Assembly: GCA_963826105.1 (NCBI GenBank)
Contig: CAWGWA010000008.1
Location: 62,001 to 126,000 of the forward strand
Source of the DNA: WHTI01 sp963826105
GTDB taxonomy: Bacteria; Actinomycetota; CADDZG01; WHSQ01
Direction: 5' to 3'
DNA length: 64,000 nt
Shown here: piece by piece, positions 42,224 to 52,072 of the stretch
Position numbering within the stretch: position 1 is the first letter of the stretch
Layout of the letters: every line of letters starts with the position of its first letter
Made by a program: the position numbers and the translations under genes
The notes under the pieces: model-generated
Told to the model about the DNA's origin: nothing
The model's database searches: none
The model's input: the letters and a program-made list of their open reading frames with translations, nothing else

Positions 42224-43203
42224 CAGACACCTGCCTTTTGGGTAGCTTCGACGAGACGGCCGAGCTTTGCTCTCGCCTTCTCCCGGGGGAGAAACTCGAG
42301 GCCGGACGCGGGACTCACGAGGAGGTTCGCGGGATCGACCATGGACGCCAACTCGGTGATCTGAGCGACCAGCTCGTCGACGGGCTCGAGCATCGTGTTG
42401 CGGGCGTTGACGATCCCCGCCTGGAGCAGCTTGCCGGGGGGCAGGGACGAGATCAGCGACCTGTTCTCCGGGCCGGCCACGAGATCGAGCCCGAACCCGT
42501 CCACCGGAAGGGTGAAGAGATCGGCGCCGAGACGCTTGGCGTCACCGAAGTAGGTCGCCACGAGGGTCTTGGTCTCGCTGCTCTTGAGCTCTCCGGTGAT
42601 GATCCCGATCGCCTCTCGGGCAAGGTCGATATCCTCTGGCGCACCAAGCAGCGCGGGCTCATCGATCTGGATGAATTCGGCCCCCGCGGCCTCGAGCTCG
42701 AACGCTTCCTGAGCCAGCACACCGGCGATCGCAAGCACGAATGCAGAGTGATCGTTGTAGTGCTCGTCGACGGACAGGTGAGCGAAGGTCACGGGCCCGG
42801 GGATGACCGCCTTCACGGTCTTGGTTGAGTTCTCGGATGCGAAGCGGAATGCATCGACCGATGCGGGACCACGCCACTCGAGGTCCGAGGAGCAGATCGG
42901 ACGCCGGTAGTAGACGTTGTTGTCGAACCATCGCATCAGGCCCCCGATCTCGAAGCCGGCCATGTGGGCGGCGAACGGGGTCAGGAGGTCATCCCACCGA
43001 GCGTGCCCGTCGGTGATGAGATCGATCCCGGCGGATTCCTCCTCGGAGAGGATCGTCCGTACGAGCTCGTCCTGTGCCGCGTGGAGGTCGGCGACCGTGG
43101 TCGCCCCCTTGTCGATCCCGTGGATCGTCTTGCGCACCACGAAGGTCTCGCCCTCGTTGGGGGGCTTGGGGTACGAGCCGACAACAGTGGTTCGGATCGT
43201 CAT
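42223..43203 (-). CDS. MetE N-terminal-half-like protein
   Basis: A 326-residue protein starting MTIRTTVVGSYPKPP. It aligns with the N-terminal half of MetE: IPGPVTFAHLS, AEFIQIDEPALLG, TLPVDGFGLDLV and LLQAGIVNARN are all characteristic of that half. The zinc ligands of the C-terminal half are absent (VATYFGD and LVSPASGLEF at the corresponding places). It therefore probably supports folate binding and works with the next gene. It is the first gene after a SAM-I riboswitch. Confidence 0.85.
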   Translation of the reverse strand: MTIRTTVVGSYPKPPNEGETFVVRKTIHGIDKGATTVADLHAAQDELVRTILSEEESAGIDLITDGHARWDDLLTPFAAHMAGFEIGGLMRWFDNNVYYRRPICSSDLEWRGPASVDAFRFASENSTKTVKAVIPGPVTFAHLSVDEHYNDHSAFVLAIAGVLAQEAFELEAAGAEFIQIDEPALLGAPEDIDLAREAIGIITGELKSSETKTLVATYFGDAKRLGADLFTLPVDGFGLDLVAGPENRSLISSLPPGKLLQAGIVNARNTMLEPVDELVAQITELASMVDPANLLVSPASGLEFLPREKARAKLGRLVEATQKAGV

Positions 43204-43233
43204 TCGGTGCCCTTTCTCTCTCTTCGCCGCAAC

Positions 43234-43262
43234 AAAAAACCTCCCCCGGGCGAGGGGGAGGC
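43234..43262 (-). terminator. SAM riboswitch expression-platform terminator
   Basis: GCCTCCCCC-loop-GGGGGAGG on the minus strand followed by TTTTTTG, placed between the aptamer and the MetE-like gene. It is the OFF-state terminator of the switch. Confidence 0.9.
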
Positions 43263-43281
43263 GGCCATGCGCTCCCTTGCA

Positions 43282-43396
43282 CTCATCTTCCCTCCCGGAA
43301 AAGGGGGCCGGAATTCGCACCTACCTCCCGGCAAGTTCGCCGGACAGACGGTTGCGGCGGGATCACTGGGCCGGTCCCTCCCCCGCTCTAGATGAG
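43282..43396 (-). promoter_or_regulatory. SAM-I (S-box) riboswitch aptamer
   Basis: The minus strand contains the S-box core in order: P1 strand CTCATC (43396-43391), GGAGGGACCGGCCC, GTGATCCCGCCGCAACC, GGTAGGTGCGAATTCC and the P1 partner GATGAG (43287-43282). With the terminator that follows, high S-adenosylmethionine would stop transcription of the split methionine synthase. The aptamer shape fits SAM-I rather than SAM-IV, though they share the core. Confidence 0.92.
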
Positions 43397-43404
43397 CACG
43401 CCAG

Positions 43405-43410
43405 ATACTA
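43405..43410 (-). promoter_or_regulatory. -10 box of the SAM-riboswitch transcript
   Basis: TAGTAT on the minus strand, about 9 bases before the aptamer's first P1 base. The -35 region is weak. Confidence 0.4.
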
Positions 43411-43478
43411 GCCCCCGGAACCCACCTCAGGGCGCGTTTTCACGCATATACATCAGGATGTAGATGAGCTGGACCCGG

Positions 43479-43847
43479 CTAGAACTGGGCCGAGTCGCCG
43501 CAGGCGCAGGTGCCCTTGGCGTTCGGGTTGTTGACCGTGAACCCGGACTGCTGCAGGCCGTCGACCCAGTCGACCGACGCGCCGGCGAGGTACGGAGAAC
43601 TCATCTTGTCGACCCTGATCTGGACCCCGGAGACCTCGTGGACGACGTCGCCATCGAGCTGGCGGTCGTCGAAGTAGAGGGCGTAGCGGAGCCCGGCGCA
43701 GCCACCCGGCTGCACGGCGATGCGCAGGGCGTACTCCTTGCCCGCATGCTCCTCGGGGGCGCTCGAGATCTCGCGCTCGAGCAGTTCGGACACCTTTAGG
43801 GCCGCGGACTCCGTGATCGTGACCGGCGCTTGGATGGTGGACGTCAC
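43479..43847 (-). CDS. erpA: iron-sulfur cluster insertion protein ErpA/IscA-type
   Basis: A 122-residue A-type carrier. Conserved cysteines are present in QPGGCAGLRYALYF and the terminal GTCACGDSAQF. It delivers Fe-S clusters to apo-enzymes; clients nearby include LipA, ferredoxin and WhiB. GTG 43847 stands eight bases behind AGGAG. The protein reads VTSTIQAPVTITESAA at the start, as in other actinobacteria. Confidence 0.92.
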   Translation of the reverse strand: MTSTIQAPVTITESAALKVSELLEREISSAPEEHAGKEYALRIAVQPGGCAGLRYALYFDDRQLDGDVVHEVSGVQIRVDKMSSPYLAGASVDWVDGLQQSGFTVNNPNAKGTCACGDSAQF

Positions 43848-43938
43848 TGGATGAGCTCCTCTTCCTATCGAGAACCCGGAGGATCTGGGCTGTTCGGTTG
43901 GGGCCATTCTAACGGCCCCGGATGCTTTCTCAATGACG

Positions 43939-44142
43939 TTAACGAGGATGGACCACAGTCCATTCCAGGACCAGCAGGATCACGGCGGCGCCCACCAGAG
44001 CGAGGACTGCCTTCTTGGGCCCCGTCAGGCCCGGCGTAGGGGTTTCGAAGAACAGGGGGGCCATCGCCAGGATGACCGCCCCAGCGGCGGCGAACAGGGT
44101 TGATCCAAGGACCAGGGCGTGCCACACCTCATGCCAGCTCAT
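43939..44142 (-). CDS. small two-pass membrane protein (67 aa)
   Basis: Two hydrophobic helices (LVLGSTLFAAAGAVILAMAP and AVLALVGAAVILLVLEWTVV) joined by a short polar loop. It has the size of an auxiliary or small structural membrane protein. No family recognised. Lies between erpA and the ThDP enzyme on the same strand. Confidence 0.6.
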   Translation of the reverse strand: MSWHEVWHALVLGSTLFAAAGAVILAMAPLFFETPTPGLTGPKKAVLALVGAAVILLVLEWTVVHPR

Positions 44143-44164
44143 CGTTCGGGGGTTCGTAGGCGAG

Positions 44165-45784
44165 CTAGGCGAGGTTGGCCGAGCGTGGGTAGGCGATCGA
44201 GGGATCCGTGAGGACGTTGACGAGGTAGGGCTCGCCGGAGTCGAACGCCCTGCGAAGAGCGGGCCCGATCTCAGCCGGCTCGGTCACCAGTTCGCCCCGG
44301 CCCCCGAACGACTCCATCATCTGGTCGTAGCGGACCTCCGGCTGGAGGTCGGCGGCAACGTCGTAGCCATACATGTTCTTCATCGGGTGCTTCTCGAGCC
44401 CCCAGATCCCGTTGTTCCCGACCACCGCGACCACCGGGAACCCGTGGCGGACGATCGCCTCTAACTCCATCCCGGCGAAGCCAAGGGCTCCGTCGCCGTA
44501 GAGGAGACAAACCTGAGCCTCAGGATTGGCAAGCCGTGCCGCCATCGCATACCCAGGCCCCGCACCGAGGCAACCGAAGGGACCCGGATCGAGCCAGCGG
44601 CCACCCTCGAAGGACGGAACCTCGCGTCCCGCGTAGGAAACGAAGTCGCCGCCGTCACCGATCACGATCGCGTCCCGCTTCAGGACCTGAGCGAGCTCTC
44701 CATAGACCCTCATCGGATGGATCGGGCGCGAGTCGGACCCCAACTCGGCCTCGGCCGCGCCGCGCTTCGCTTCCTCGGCCTCGCCCAACTTGACCAGCCA
44801 CGCCTTGGTGTCGGGCGCGTTCTCGATCGCATCGCTCAACGAACGGAAAGCCCACTCGAGCGACGCGCCGACCCCGGCGTCAAGTTCGACATGTTTGGCG
44901 ACGAGGTCGGGATGCGATTCGAGGTGAACGATCTTGCAGCCGGAGGGGAACCCCTGCCCGAACCCCAGACGGAAGTCCATCGGGGTGCCGGCGATGATGA
45001 CGAGATCGGCTTCCCTAACCGCAGCCGAACGCGAGCGTGCGTACGCAAGTCGGTGGTCCGCCGGCAGGCATCCGCGCCCCTGGCCGTTCATGTAGATCGG
45101 GACCTCGGCCGCCTCGGCGAACGACCTCAGGGCCTCCTCGGCGCGATCGAGCCATACGTTCGACCCCGCGATCACGACCGGACGCTCCGCTGCCTCAACC
45201 AGCCGAGCGATGCGGGCGATGTCCTCGGCGTCGCCCTCGAGAGCGGAGCCCGGAGTGGCCACGGGAACCTCGAACTCGGCCGCGTTGAAGAGGACATCGA
45301 GGGGGAAGTCGAGGAACTGGGGGCCGCGCGGCGGAGACAATGCCCGCAGCCCCGCGGCCACGACCTCGGCCGCGACGGTGGTCGTGTCTCCGATCGTGTG
45401 GGCTTCCGCCAGAGGTGCGATGAAGGGAACGTGGTCGATCTCCTGGAGCGATCCCTGGCCCCATCGGAACATCGGAGCACGCCCGGCAAGAGCGAGCATG
45501 GGAGCCTGATTGAAGCCCGCTTGTGCCAGCGGACTCATCACGTTCGTCACTCCGGGCCCCGCGGTCACTGCGACGACCCCGAGTGTCCGGGTCAGCCGGC
45601 CCCAGCCCTCGGCGGCATAGCCCGCTGTCTGTTCGTGGCGAACGTCGACGATCCGGATCCCATCGTTGTGGCATCCATCGAAGATCGGAAAGATGTGACC
45701 CCCCGAAAGGGTGAAGAGGTTCTCGACCCCGAGGGCCTTCAGTGCACGGGACACCGCATAACCGCCGTGGAGGGCTTCAGGCAT
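44165..45784 (-). CDS. ThDP-dependent enzyme, acetolactate synthase/oxalyl-CoA decarboxylase-like
   Basis: A 539-residue three-domain ThDP enzyme. The catalytic Glu is in DVRHEQTAGYAAEGW, the gating loop in VTAGPGVTNVMSPL, and the ThDP-Mg motif runs GDGALGFAGMELEAIVRHG to NNGIWG. Closest by eye are acetolactate synthase and benzaldehyde-lyase or oxalyl-CoA decarboxylase types; the genuine ilvB neighbours (ilvN, ilvC) are absent, so branched-chain synthesis is not assured. Substrate is an alpha-keto acid or acyl-CoA. Confidence 0.85.
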   Translation of the reverse strand: MPEALHGGYAVSRALKALGVENLFTLSGGHIFPIFDGCHNDGIRIVDVRHEQTAGYAAEGWGRLTRTLGVVAVTAGPGVTNVMSPLAQAGFNQAPMLALAGRAPMFRWGQGSLQEIDHVPFIAPLAEAHTIGDTTTVAAEVVAAGLRALSPPRGPQFLDFPLDVLFNAAEFEVPVATPGSALEGDAEDIARIARLVEAAERPVVIAGSNVWLDRAEEALRSFAEAAEVPIYMNGQGRGCLPADHRLAYARSRSAAVREADLVIIAGTPMDFRLGFGQGFPSGCKIVHLESHPDLVAKHVELDAGVGASLEWAFRSLSDAIENAPDTKAWLVKLGEAEEAKRGAAEAELGSDSRPIHPMRVYGELAQVLKRDAIVIGDGGDFVSYAGREVPSFEGGRWLDPGPFGCLGAGPGYAMAARLANPEAQVCLLYGDGALGFAGMELEAIVRHGFPVVAVVGNNGIWGLEKHPMKNMYGYDVAADLQPEVRYDQMMESFGGRGELVTEPAEIGPALRRAFDSGEPYLVNVLTDPSIAYPRSANLA

Positions 45785-45793
45785 CCGTGGAGA

Positions 45794-46024
45794 TTATTCG
45801 CCGTCGTGAGCGCGCTTGACCACTCCCGTATCCCCCACGGCCGCGGTCTCGCTCGAGGTACGCCTGATCACACCGTCGTGTTCGTGGTCGTGCACCGCCG
45901 GATCATCGCTTCGGGCATCGGAATCCTCGAGGCGACGGGTCGCCATCGCCCGAGCCGACTCCATGTCCTCGACTTCGCCTGCTTGTAACAGCTTTGCTGC
46001 GAGGGTCTCGATACGGTCCTGCAT
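45794..46024 (-). CDS. small acidic hypothetical protein (76 aa)
   Basis: Starts MQDRIETLAAKLLQAGEVED and has a His/Asp-rich middle (DPAVHDHEHDG). No domain recognised. It lies between korB and the ThDP enzyme, ending nine bases before the latter starts. Confidence 0.5.
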   Translation of the reverse strand: MQDRIETLAAKLLQAGEVEDMESARAMATRRLEDSDARSDDPAVHDHEHDGVIRRTSSETAAVGDTGVVKRAHDGE

Positions 46025-46058
46025 GCACGACCTCCTCTGTCTCCCACTGACCTGCGTA

Positions 46059-47113
<1,055 letters not shown>

Positions 47114-47117
<4 letters not shown>

Positions 47118-48988
47118 GTCAGATGCCTTTCGATCTCTGCTTCGAGGTCTCCCGCTCGGAAGGGGAGACCCTTGACCTGGTTGATGGAGATGACGTCGAT
47201 CAGGAACTCGGCGCGGATCAGCTTCGACAGCTGGCCCATGTTCATCTCCGGAATGATGACCTTGTCGAACCGCTTGAGGAGTTCGCCGGTGTTCTTAGGG
47301 AACGGGTTGAGGTGCTTGAGGTGAGCACGAGCGATCTTGAGATCCCTGAGCCGCAGGCGGCGGCAGGCGGCGCCGATCGCTCCGTAGGTCGAGCCCCATC
47401 CGAGCACCAGTACCGTGGCGTCATCGTCGCCATCCCATTCGAGGGGATCGATGTCCTCCTCGATCGCCTTGATCTTCGCCTGCCGGAGCAGCGTCATGAG
47501 GTTGTGGTTGTCGGGGTCGTAGGAGATGTTGCCGCTGCCGTCGGCCTTCTCGAGGCCCCCGATGCGGTGCTCGAGACCAGGCGTTCCCGGGATCGCCCAC
47601 GGACGGGCAAGGGTGGTCTCATCCCGGAGATACGGCCAGAAGTCTTCGCCCACGTTCGGTTGCGACGCGAACTTGACCGGGATCTCAGGGAGCTTCTCGA
47701 CCGCGGGGATACGCCACGGCTCTGCGCCGTTAGCGAGGTAACCGTCCGACAGGATGATCACGGGCGTCATGTACTTCAGCGCGAGGCGTGCTCCTTCGAT
47801 CGCGGCCCAGAAACACGACGGTGGCGAGTAGGAGGCAACGATCGGCAGCGGAGATTCTCCATGCCGCCCATACATCGCGTGCAGCAGATCCGACTGCTCG
47901 GTCTTGGTAGGCAGTCCGGTAGACGGACCCCCTCGCTGGATGTCGATCACCAGCAGCGGCAACTCGAGCGAGACGGCCAGACCGAGGGCCTCGGACTTGA
48001 GATCGAGGCCGGGGCCCGATGTCGTGGTCACGCCGAGGTGCCCGGAGAACGAGGCGCCGATGGCCATCGAGATAGCCGCGATCTCGTCCTCGGCCTGGAT
48101 CGTTCTGACGCCGAAGTTCTTGTACCGCGACAGCTCGTGGAGGATGTCGGACGCCGGGGTGATCGGGTACGAGCCGAGAAGCAGAGGCACCTTCGACTGC
48201 ACGCTTGCGGCGATCAGTCCGAATGCGATCGCTTCGTTACCGGTGATGCGGCGATAGGTTCCCGGTGCGAGGACGGCCGGCTTTACCGAGTAAGCGGCCA
48301 GTTCCGCGGTCTCGCCGAACGCGTGCCCGGCCTTCAGTGCGGAGATGTTGGCGTTGGCGATATCCGGCTTCTTGGAGAACTTCTTCTCGAGCCAAGCGAT
48401 CGTCGATTCAAGGGGGCGTCCATACATCCAGCAGATGACCCCGAGAGCGAGCATGTTCTTGGACCGCTCGGCCTCCTTCTTGTTCAGGGTCGAGTCCTTA
48501 ACCGCCGCGATCGTCATCTTGGTCATCGGGATGCGGGTCAATTGGTAGCCCTCGAGCGAGCCGTCATCCAGAGGGTTGGACGCATAGCCGACCTTCTCGA
48601 GATTGCGCTTGTCGAAGGCGTCCTCGTTGACGATCAAGAGACCGCCGGGGACCAGGTCCTTCAGGTTCGCCTTTAGAGCGGCAGGGTTCATCGCCACGAG
48701 GACCGAGGGCTGATCGCCGGGAGTCAGGATGTCGTGCGAGGAGAAATGGATCTGGAAGGCCGACACCCCGGCCAGGGTCCCGGCCGGAGCCCGGATCTCG
48801 GCGGGATAGTCAGGGAGCGTTGAGAGGTCGTTGCCGAAGAATGCGCTTACCGAGGTGAACCTATCCCCGGTGAGCTGCATCCCGTCGCCGGAGTCCCCGG
48901 CGAACCTGATCACTACCCGATCGAGTTCGGTGCGCTCGGTTCCCGGGTCCGCGGGCTCCGAATCCGGGGGAGCGATCTGCGCCGACAT
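47114..48988 (-). CDS. korA: 2-oxoacid:ferredoxin oxidoreductase, alpha subunit (gamma-alpha fusion)
   Basis: A 624-residue fused subunit. The N-terminal gamma-type domain shows IRFAGDSGDGMQLTGDRF; the alpha domain has YPITPASDILHELSRY, AEDEIAAISMAIGAS and TTTSGPGLDLKSEALG, which form the CoA and ThDP interface. It forms KorAB with the next gene. Together with the FdxA-type ferredoxin 330 bases upstream it gives a CoA- and ferredoxin-dependent alternative to the lipoamide complex also encoded here. Confidence 0.93.
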
Positions 48989-49053
48989 CGAAACTGCCTC
49001 CTAAGAGAACAAAAAGATTGACCCGCCCATCGTAGTGCCTTCAGGCGCTATTT

Positions 49054-49302
49054 CTAAGGGGGAAGGACTTTGGCGATCTCGATGTCCCCGAGAGGGACGC
49101 TACGTTCCTCCCCGCGCCGGGTCAGGATGACAAGAATGGGGACGCCGCCCGATCCGAAACCGACCGATTGAAGCAGACCAGCCGACGAACCATGGGGATG
49201 CTCCGGGTCGTCGGTTCGGTACCGCACCGAGATCCGGGTGCCGAGAAGTCCCCGCCAGGCGTGTTCCGACGTAAAGGTAGCCGGGTCGATCTGTTCGGCC
49301 AC
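49054..49302 (-). CDS. small hypothetical protein (82 aa), behind ferredoxin
   Basis: A small protein beginning VAEQIDPATFTSEHAW with a beta-rich core (GTRISVRYRT, GVPILVILTRRGEERSVPLGDI). GTG 49302 is 8 bases past the ferredoxin stop, so it is likely to be co-translated. No family recognised; it may be an accessory factor or a small regulatory domain. Confidence 0.55.
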   Translation of the reverse strand: MAEQIDPATFTSEHAWRGLLGTRISVRYRTDDPEHPHGSSAGLLQSVGFGSGGVPILVILTRRGEERSVPLGDIEIAKVLPP

Positions 49303-49310
49303 CGGAAGGT

Positions 49311-49610
49311 CTACTCGCCGCGCTCCTCGGCAGGAGCGAAGGGGCTCTCCATGGCTCCGCCGGAGGCCTCCGGATTCTGGTCGAACCACTCGGCGTTCAG
49401 ACCCGTGAAGTTCTGCCATTCTGACGGGACGTTGTCGGCTGGGAAGATGGCGTCAACGGGGCACGCAGGCAGGCAAGCGTCACAGTCGACGCATTCCTCG
49501 GGGTGGATGTAGAGCTGCTCATCGCCCTCGTAGATGCAGTCCACCGGACACTCATCCACGCAGGCACGGTCCTTCACACCGATGCACGGCTCGGCAATGA
49601 CGTACGTCAT
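49311..49610 (-). CDS. fdxA: FdxA-type seven-iron ferredoxin
   Basis: A 99-residue ferredoxin. Cysteines: CIGVKDRACVDECPVDC (a 3Fe-4S plus part of the 4Fe-4S site) and CVDCDACLPACPVDAI. The C-terminal extension (FTGLNAEWFDQNPEASG) is the family's usual tail. It carries low-potential electrons and is a plausible partner of KorAB. Confidence 0.93.
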   Translation of the reverse strand: MTYVIAEPCIGVKDRACVDECPVDCIYEGDEQLYIHPEECVDCDACLPACPVDAIFPADNVPSEWQNFTGLNAEWFDQNPEASGGAMESPFAPAEERGE

Positions 49611-49707
49611 CCCGATCTTCCTCCTGACGGATTGGTTGTTATCTGCGGCTCATCATAACCAGCGGTCGTGGAACCCAACCGCCATTTTCGGCGCTTCTGC
49701 TTGTGCA

Positions 49708-50533
49708 CTAGTGCTCCTTCGAGCCGTCACCTTTTGTCTGTTTCTCGAGGTAGTCGTAGAGACCCGACCGCCGCGCGATCGTGGTCGTAAGCCCAGGGGA
49801 GATGGCGTGGAAAACGTCCACGAGCTTCCCCAGACCACCGGAGACGATGACTTCGGCCTTGTCCTTCTCGATCGCCTCGATCGTCTCCTCGGCGACCTTG
49901 TCGGGAGCCACCATCCCCGCGACCTTCGGTGCCTTCGTGCCCTTCATCCAGTCGAAGGCCATGCCGGTATCGCTGACGAAGCCGGGGCAGACGACCGAGA
50001 CCCCGATCCCGAGCGGCTTCAGCTCCTCCCGCAAGGACCACGAGAATCCCACCAGCGCGTGCTTGGAGGACGAATAGACGGTGTTGTAGGGAACCGCGGT
50101 CTTGCCGGCAGCCGATGAGATGTTGACGATGTGCCCCTTGCGGCGCTTGACCATCCCGGGAAGCGCGAAGCGGGTCAACAGCTCGACCGCGATCAGGTTG
50201 GTTCGAAGGATGTCCTCGATCTCGCTCGGGTCGTGCTCGTGGAAGCGACGGTAGCTCTCGATCCCGGCGTTGTTGACGAGCAGATCGACAGGCCCGAGCT
50301 CAGCCGTCGTCCGGTCGACGAGGTTCTGGAGGTCGGCGTTGTTCTGGACGTCGGTGGGCACGGTGATCGCCCTCACCCCGTAGACCCTCACCCTCTCCGC
50401 GGTCTTCTCAAGATCGGCCTCTGAGCGCGCTGCCAGCGCGAGATTCACGCCCTTGCGCGAGATGTTCGGCGAGCACGACCCCGATGCCGCGCGACGCGCC
50501 GGTCAGGATGGCAACCGAGTTGCGCAATTGCAT
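49708..50533 (-). CDS. short-chain dehydrogenase/reductase (one frame break)
   Basis: An SDR of about 275 residues. The cofactor motif VAILTGASRGIG is in the first frame (from ATG 50533); the rest, from VNLALAARSEADLEK with NNAG, catalytic Ser in NISSAAGK and YxxxK in YSSSKHALVG, is in another. Deleting one base near 50452-50460 gives LAEHLAKGVNLALA. The C-terminus resembles reductases of the DltE/YbbO class. ATG overlaps the lipA stop (TGATG). Confidence 0.8.
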
Positions 50534-51531
50534 CAGGAGGAGCTTGCCAAGCGAGCCGACGCACTGCGGTACTGCTTGCCCGCGTGGTAGCTCGAGCGGA
50601 CCAGCGGGCCGGACTCGACCCACGCGAAGCCCAGCTCGTCCTCGCCGTAGGTCTTGAAGCGTGCGAACTCATCGGGATGCACCCAGCGGTCGACGGGAAG
50701 GTGCCACGAAACGCTCGGCTGCAGATACTGACCGATCGTGAGCACGTCACAACCGACCGTGTGCAGATCGCGCATCGCGGCGTAAACCTCCTCCTCGCGC
50801 TCCCCCATCCCGACGATGATGTTCGACTTCGTCACTTGATCGCTCCTCAACTCCTTCGCCCACGCAAGCAGGTCGAGGCTCGCGCGGTAGCCGAAGCCGG
50901 GACGGATCTCGCTGTGGAGGCGAGGAACGGTTTCGAGGTTATGGGCAAGGACATCGGGAGACGCTTCGATCACGCACGCAAGGGACTCGCGCGGGTGCTC
51001 CTTGCGTCCCTTGAAGTCCGGGATAAGCACCTCGATGCCGCACTCGGGCATCGATGCGCGCACCGCTCTTACCGTTGCGGCCCAATGAGCCGAAGCTGCG
51101 TCGTCCAGATCGTCGCGAGCCACGCCGGTGATCACCGCGAACTTGAGACCCATCAGCTTGACGGCCTCGGCGATCTTGGCGGGCTCGTCGGGATCGAGCG
51201 CATCGGGCTTGTGCGTCTTGATGTCGCAGAATGCACACCGGCGCGTACAGAGATCCCCGCACAGCAGGAAGGTCGCCTCTCGGGACTCCCAGCATTCGTA
51301 GATATTCGGGCAGGCAGCCTGCTCGCAGACGGTGTGAAGGCCGCGCTCGCGCATGATCGACATGAGGTCGGTGTAGTTGTCGCCCCGCTGCACCTTGACC
51401 TTCAGCCAGTCGGGACGCCTCTCGGGCCGACCGGCACCCGGTCCGGGAGCGTCGGATGTCTTGACCCCACGACGCAGGTCGCGTTCGACCTGGTCGCGGG
51501 TCTTGATCGTGGACTGAATGACATCGGCCAT
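50533..51531 (-). CDS. lipA: lipoyl synthase
   Basis: A 332-residue radical-SAM enzyme. The auxiliary cluster motif CEQAACPNIYECW and the radical-SAM motif CTRRCAFCD are complete, and the C-terminal RSSYHA serine ligand is present. It inserts sulfur at C6 and C8 of protein-bound octanoyl groups. The clients (E2 at 54870) and the octanoyltransferase LipB lie in the same cluster. ATG 51531 is preceded by GAGGGC. Confidence 0.96.
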   Translation of the reverse strand: MADVIQSTIKTRDQVERDLRRGVKTSDAPGPGAGRPERRPDWLKVKVQRGDNYTDLMSIMRERGLHTVCEQAACPNIYECWESREATFLLCGDLCTRRCAFCDIKTHKPDALDPDEPAKIAEAVKLMGLKFAVITGVARDDLDDAASAHWAATVRAVRASMPECGIEVLIPDFKGRKEHPRESLACVIEASPDVLAHNLETVPRLHSEIRPGFGYRASLDLLAWAKELRSDQVTKSNIIVGMGEREEEVYAAMRDLHTVGCDVLTIGQYLQPSVSWHLPVDRWVHPDEFARFKTYGEDELGFAWVESGPLVRSSYHAGKQYRSASARLASSS

Positions 51532-51595
51532 GCCCTCAGGGTACAAGGAGACCGAGGCAACTGAACAAGTCGAGCGAGGTCGTAAGGAGGATCGG

Positions 51596-52072
51596 ATGGC
51601 GCGCTGGCAGGACTTCGTGGATGCCGAACCCGAGCTCGCCAAGGAGGTCCAGGCGATCTTCGACGCGCACACGCACAAGGCGATCGGAACCCTGCGGGCC
51701 GACGGAGCTCCACGGGTCAGCGGCGTCGAATGCATCTTTTCCCACGGTGAACTGACCATCGGGATGATGCCCGGCTCGCAGAAGGCCAAAGACCTCCAAC
51801 GAGATCCTCGGATGGAGATCCATTCGGCCACCACGGATGCCGCCGACGCCTCCGGGATGTGGCCGGGCGACGCGAAGATCTCTGGCCGGGCGATCGAGCT
51901 CGTCACGCCCGAGGAGCGCGCTCCGTTCTCGGACGACCCCTCGGCAACCCATCACCTCTTCCGCGTCGACATCGAGCGCGTGGTGAGGATCAAGCTAGAG
52001 GGCAAGCCCTTGCAACTGATTGTCCTGACATGGCGCCCCGGGAAGCCGGTCGAGAGGGCCGTGCCCGGCTAG
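51596..52072 (+). CDS. pyridoxamine 5'-phosphate oxidase-family protein
   Basis: A 158-residue split-barrel flavin or F420-binding protein (IGTLRADGAPRVSGVECIF, then VRIKLEG and LIVLTWRPGKP). AAGGAGG stands five bases before the ATG at 51596, which fixes the start. In actinomycetes such proteins often use F420 or heme; no diagnostic residue settles it. It is inserted against the direction of the surrounding lipoate genes and overlaps the E1 beta gene by four bases at the 3' ends. Confidence 0.82.
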   Translation: MARWQDFVDAEPELAKEVQAIFDAHTHKAIGTLRADGAPRVSGVECIFSHGELTIGMMPGSQKAKDLQRDPRMEIHSATTDAADASGMWPGDAKISGRAIELVTPEERAPFSDDPSATHHLFRVDIERVVRIKLEGKPLQLIVLTWRPGKPVERAVPG

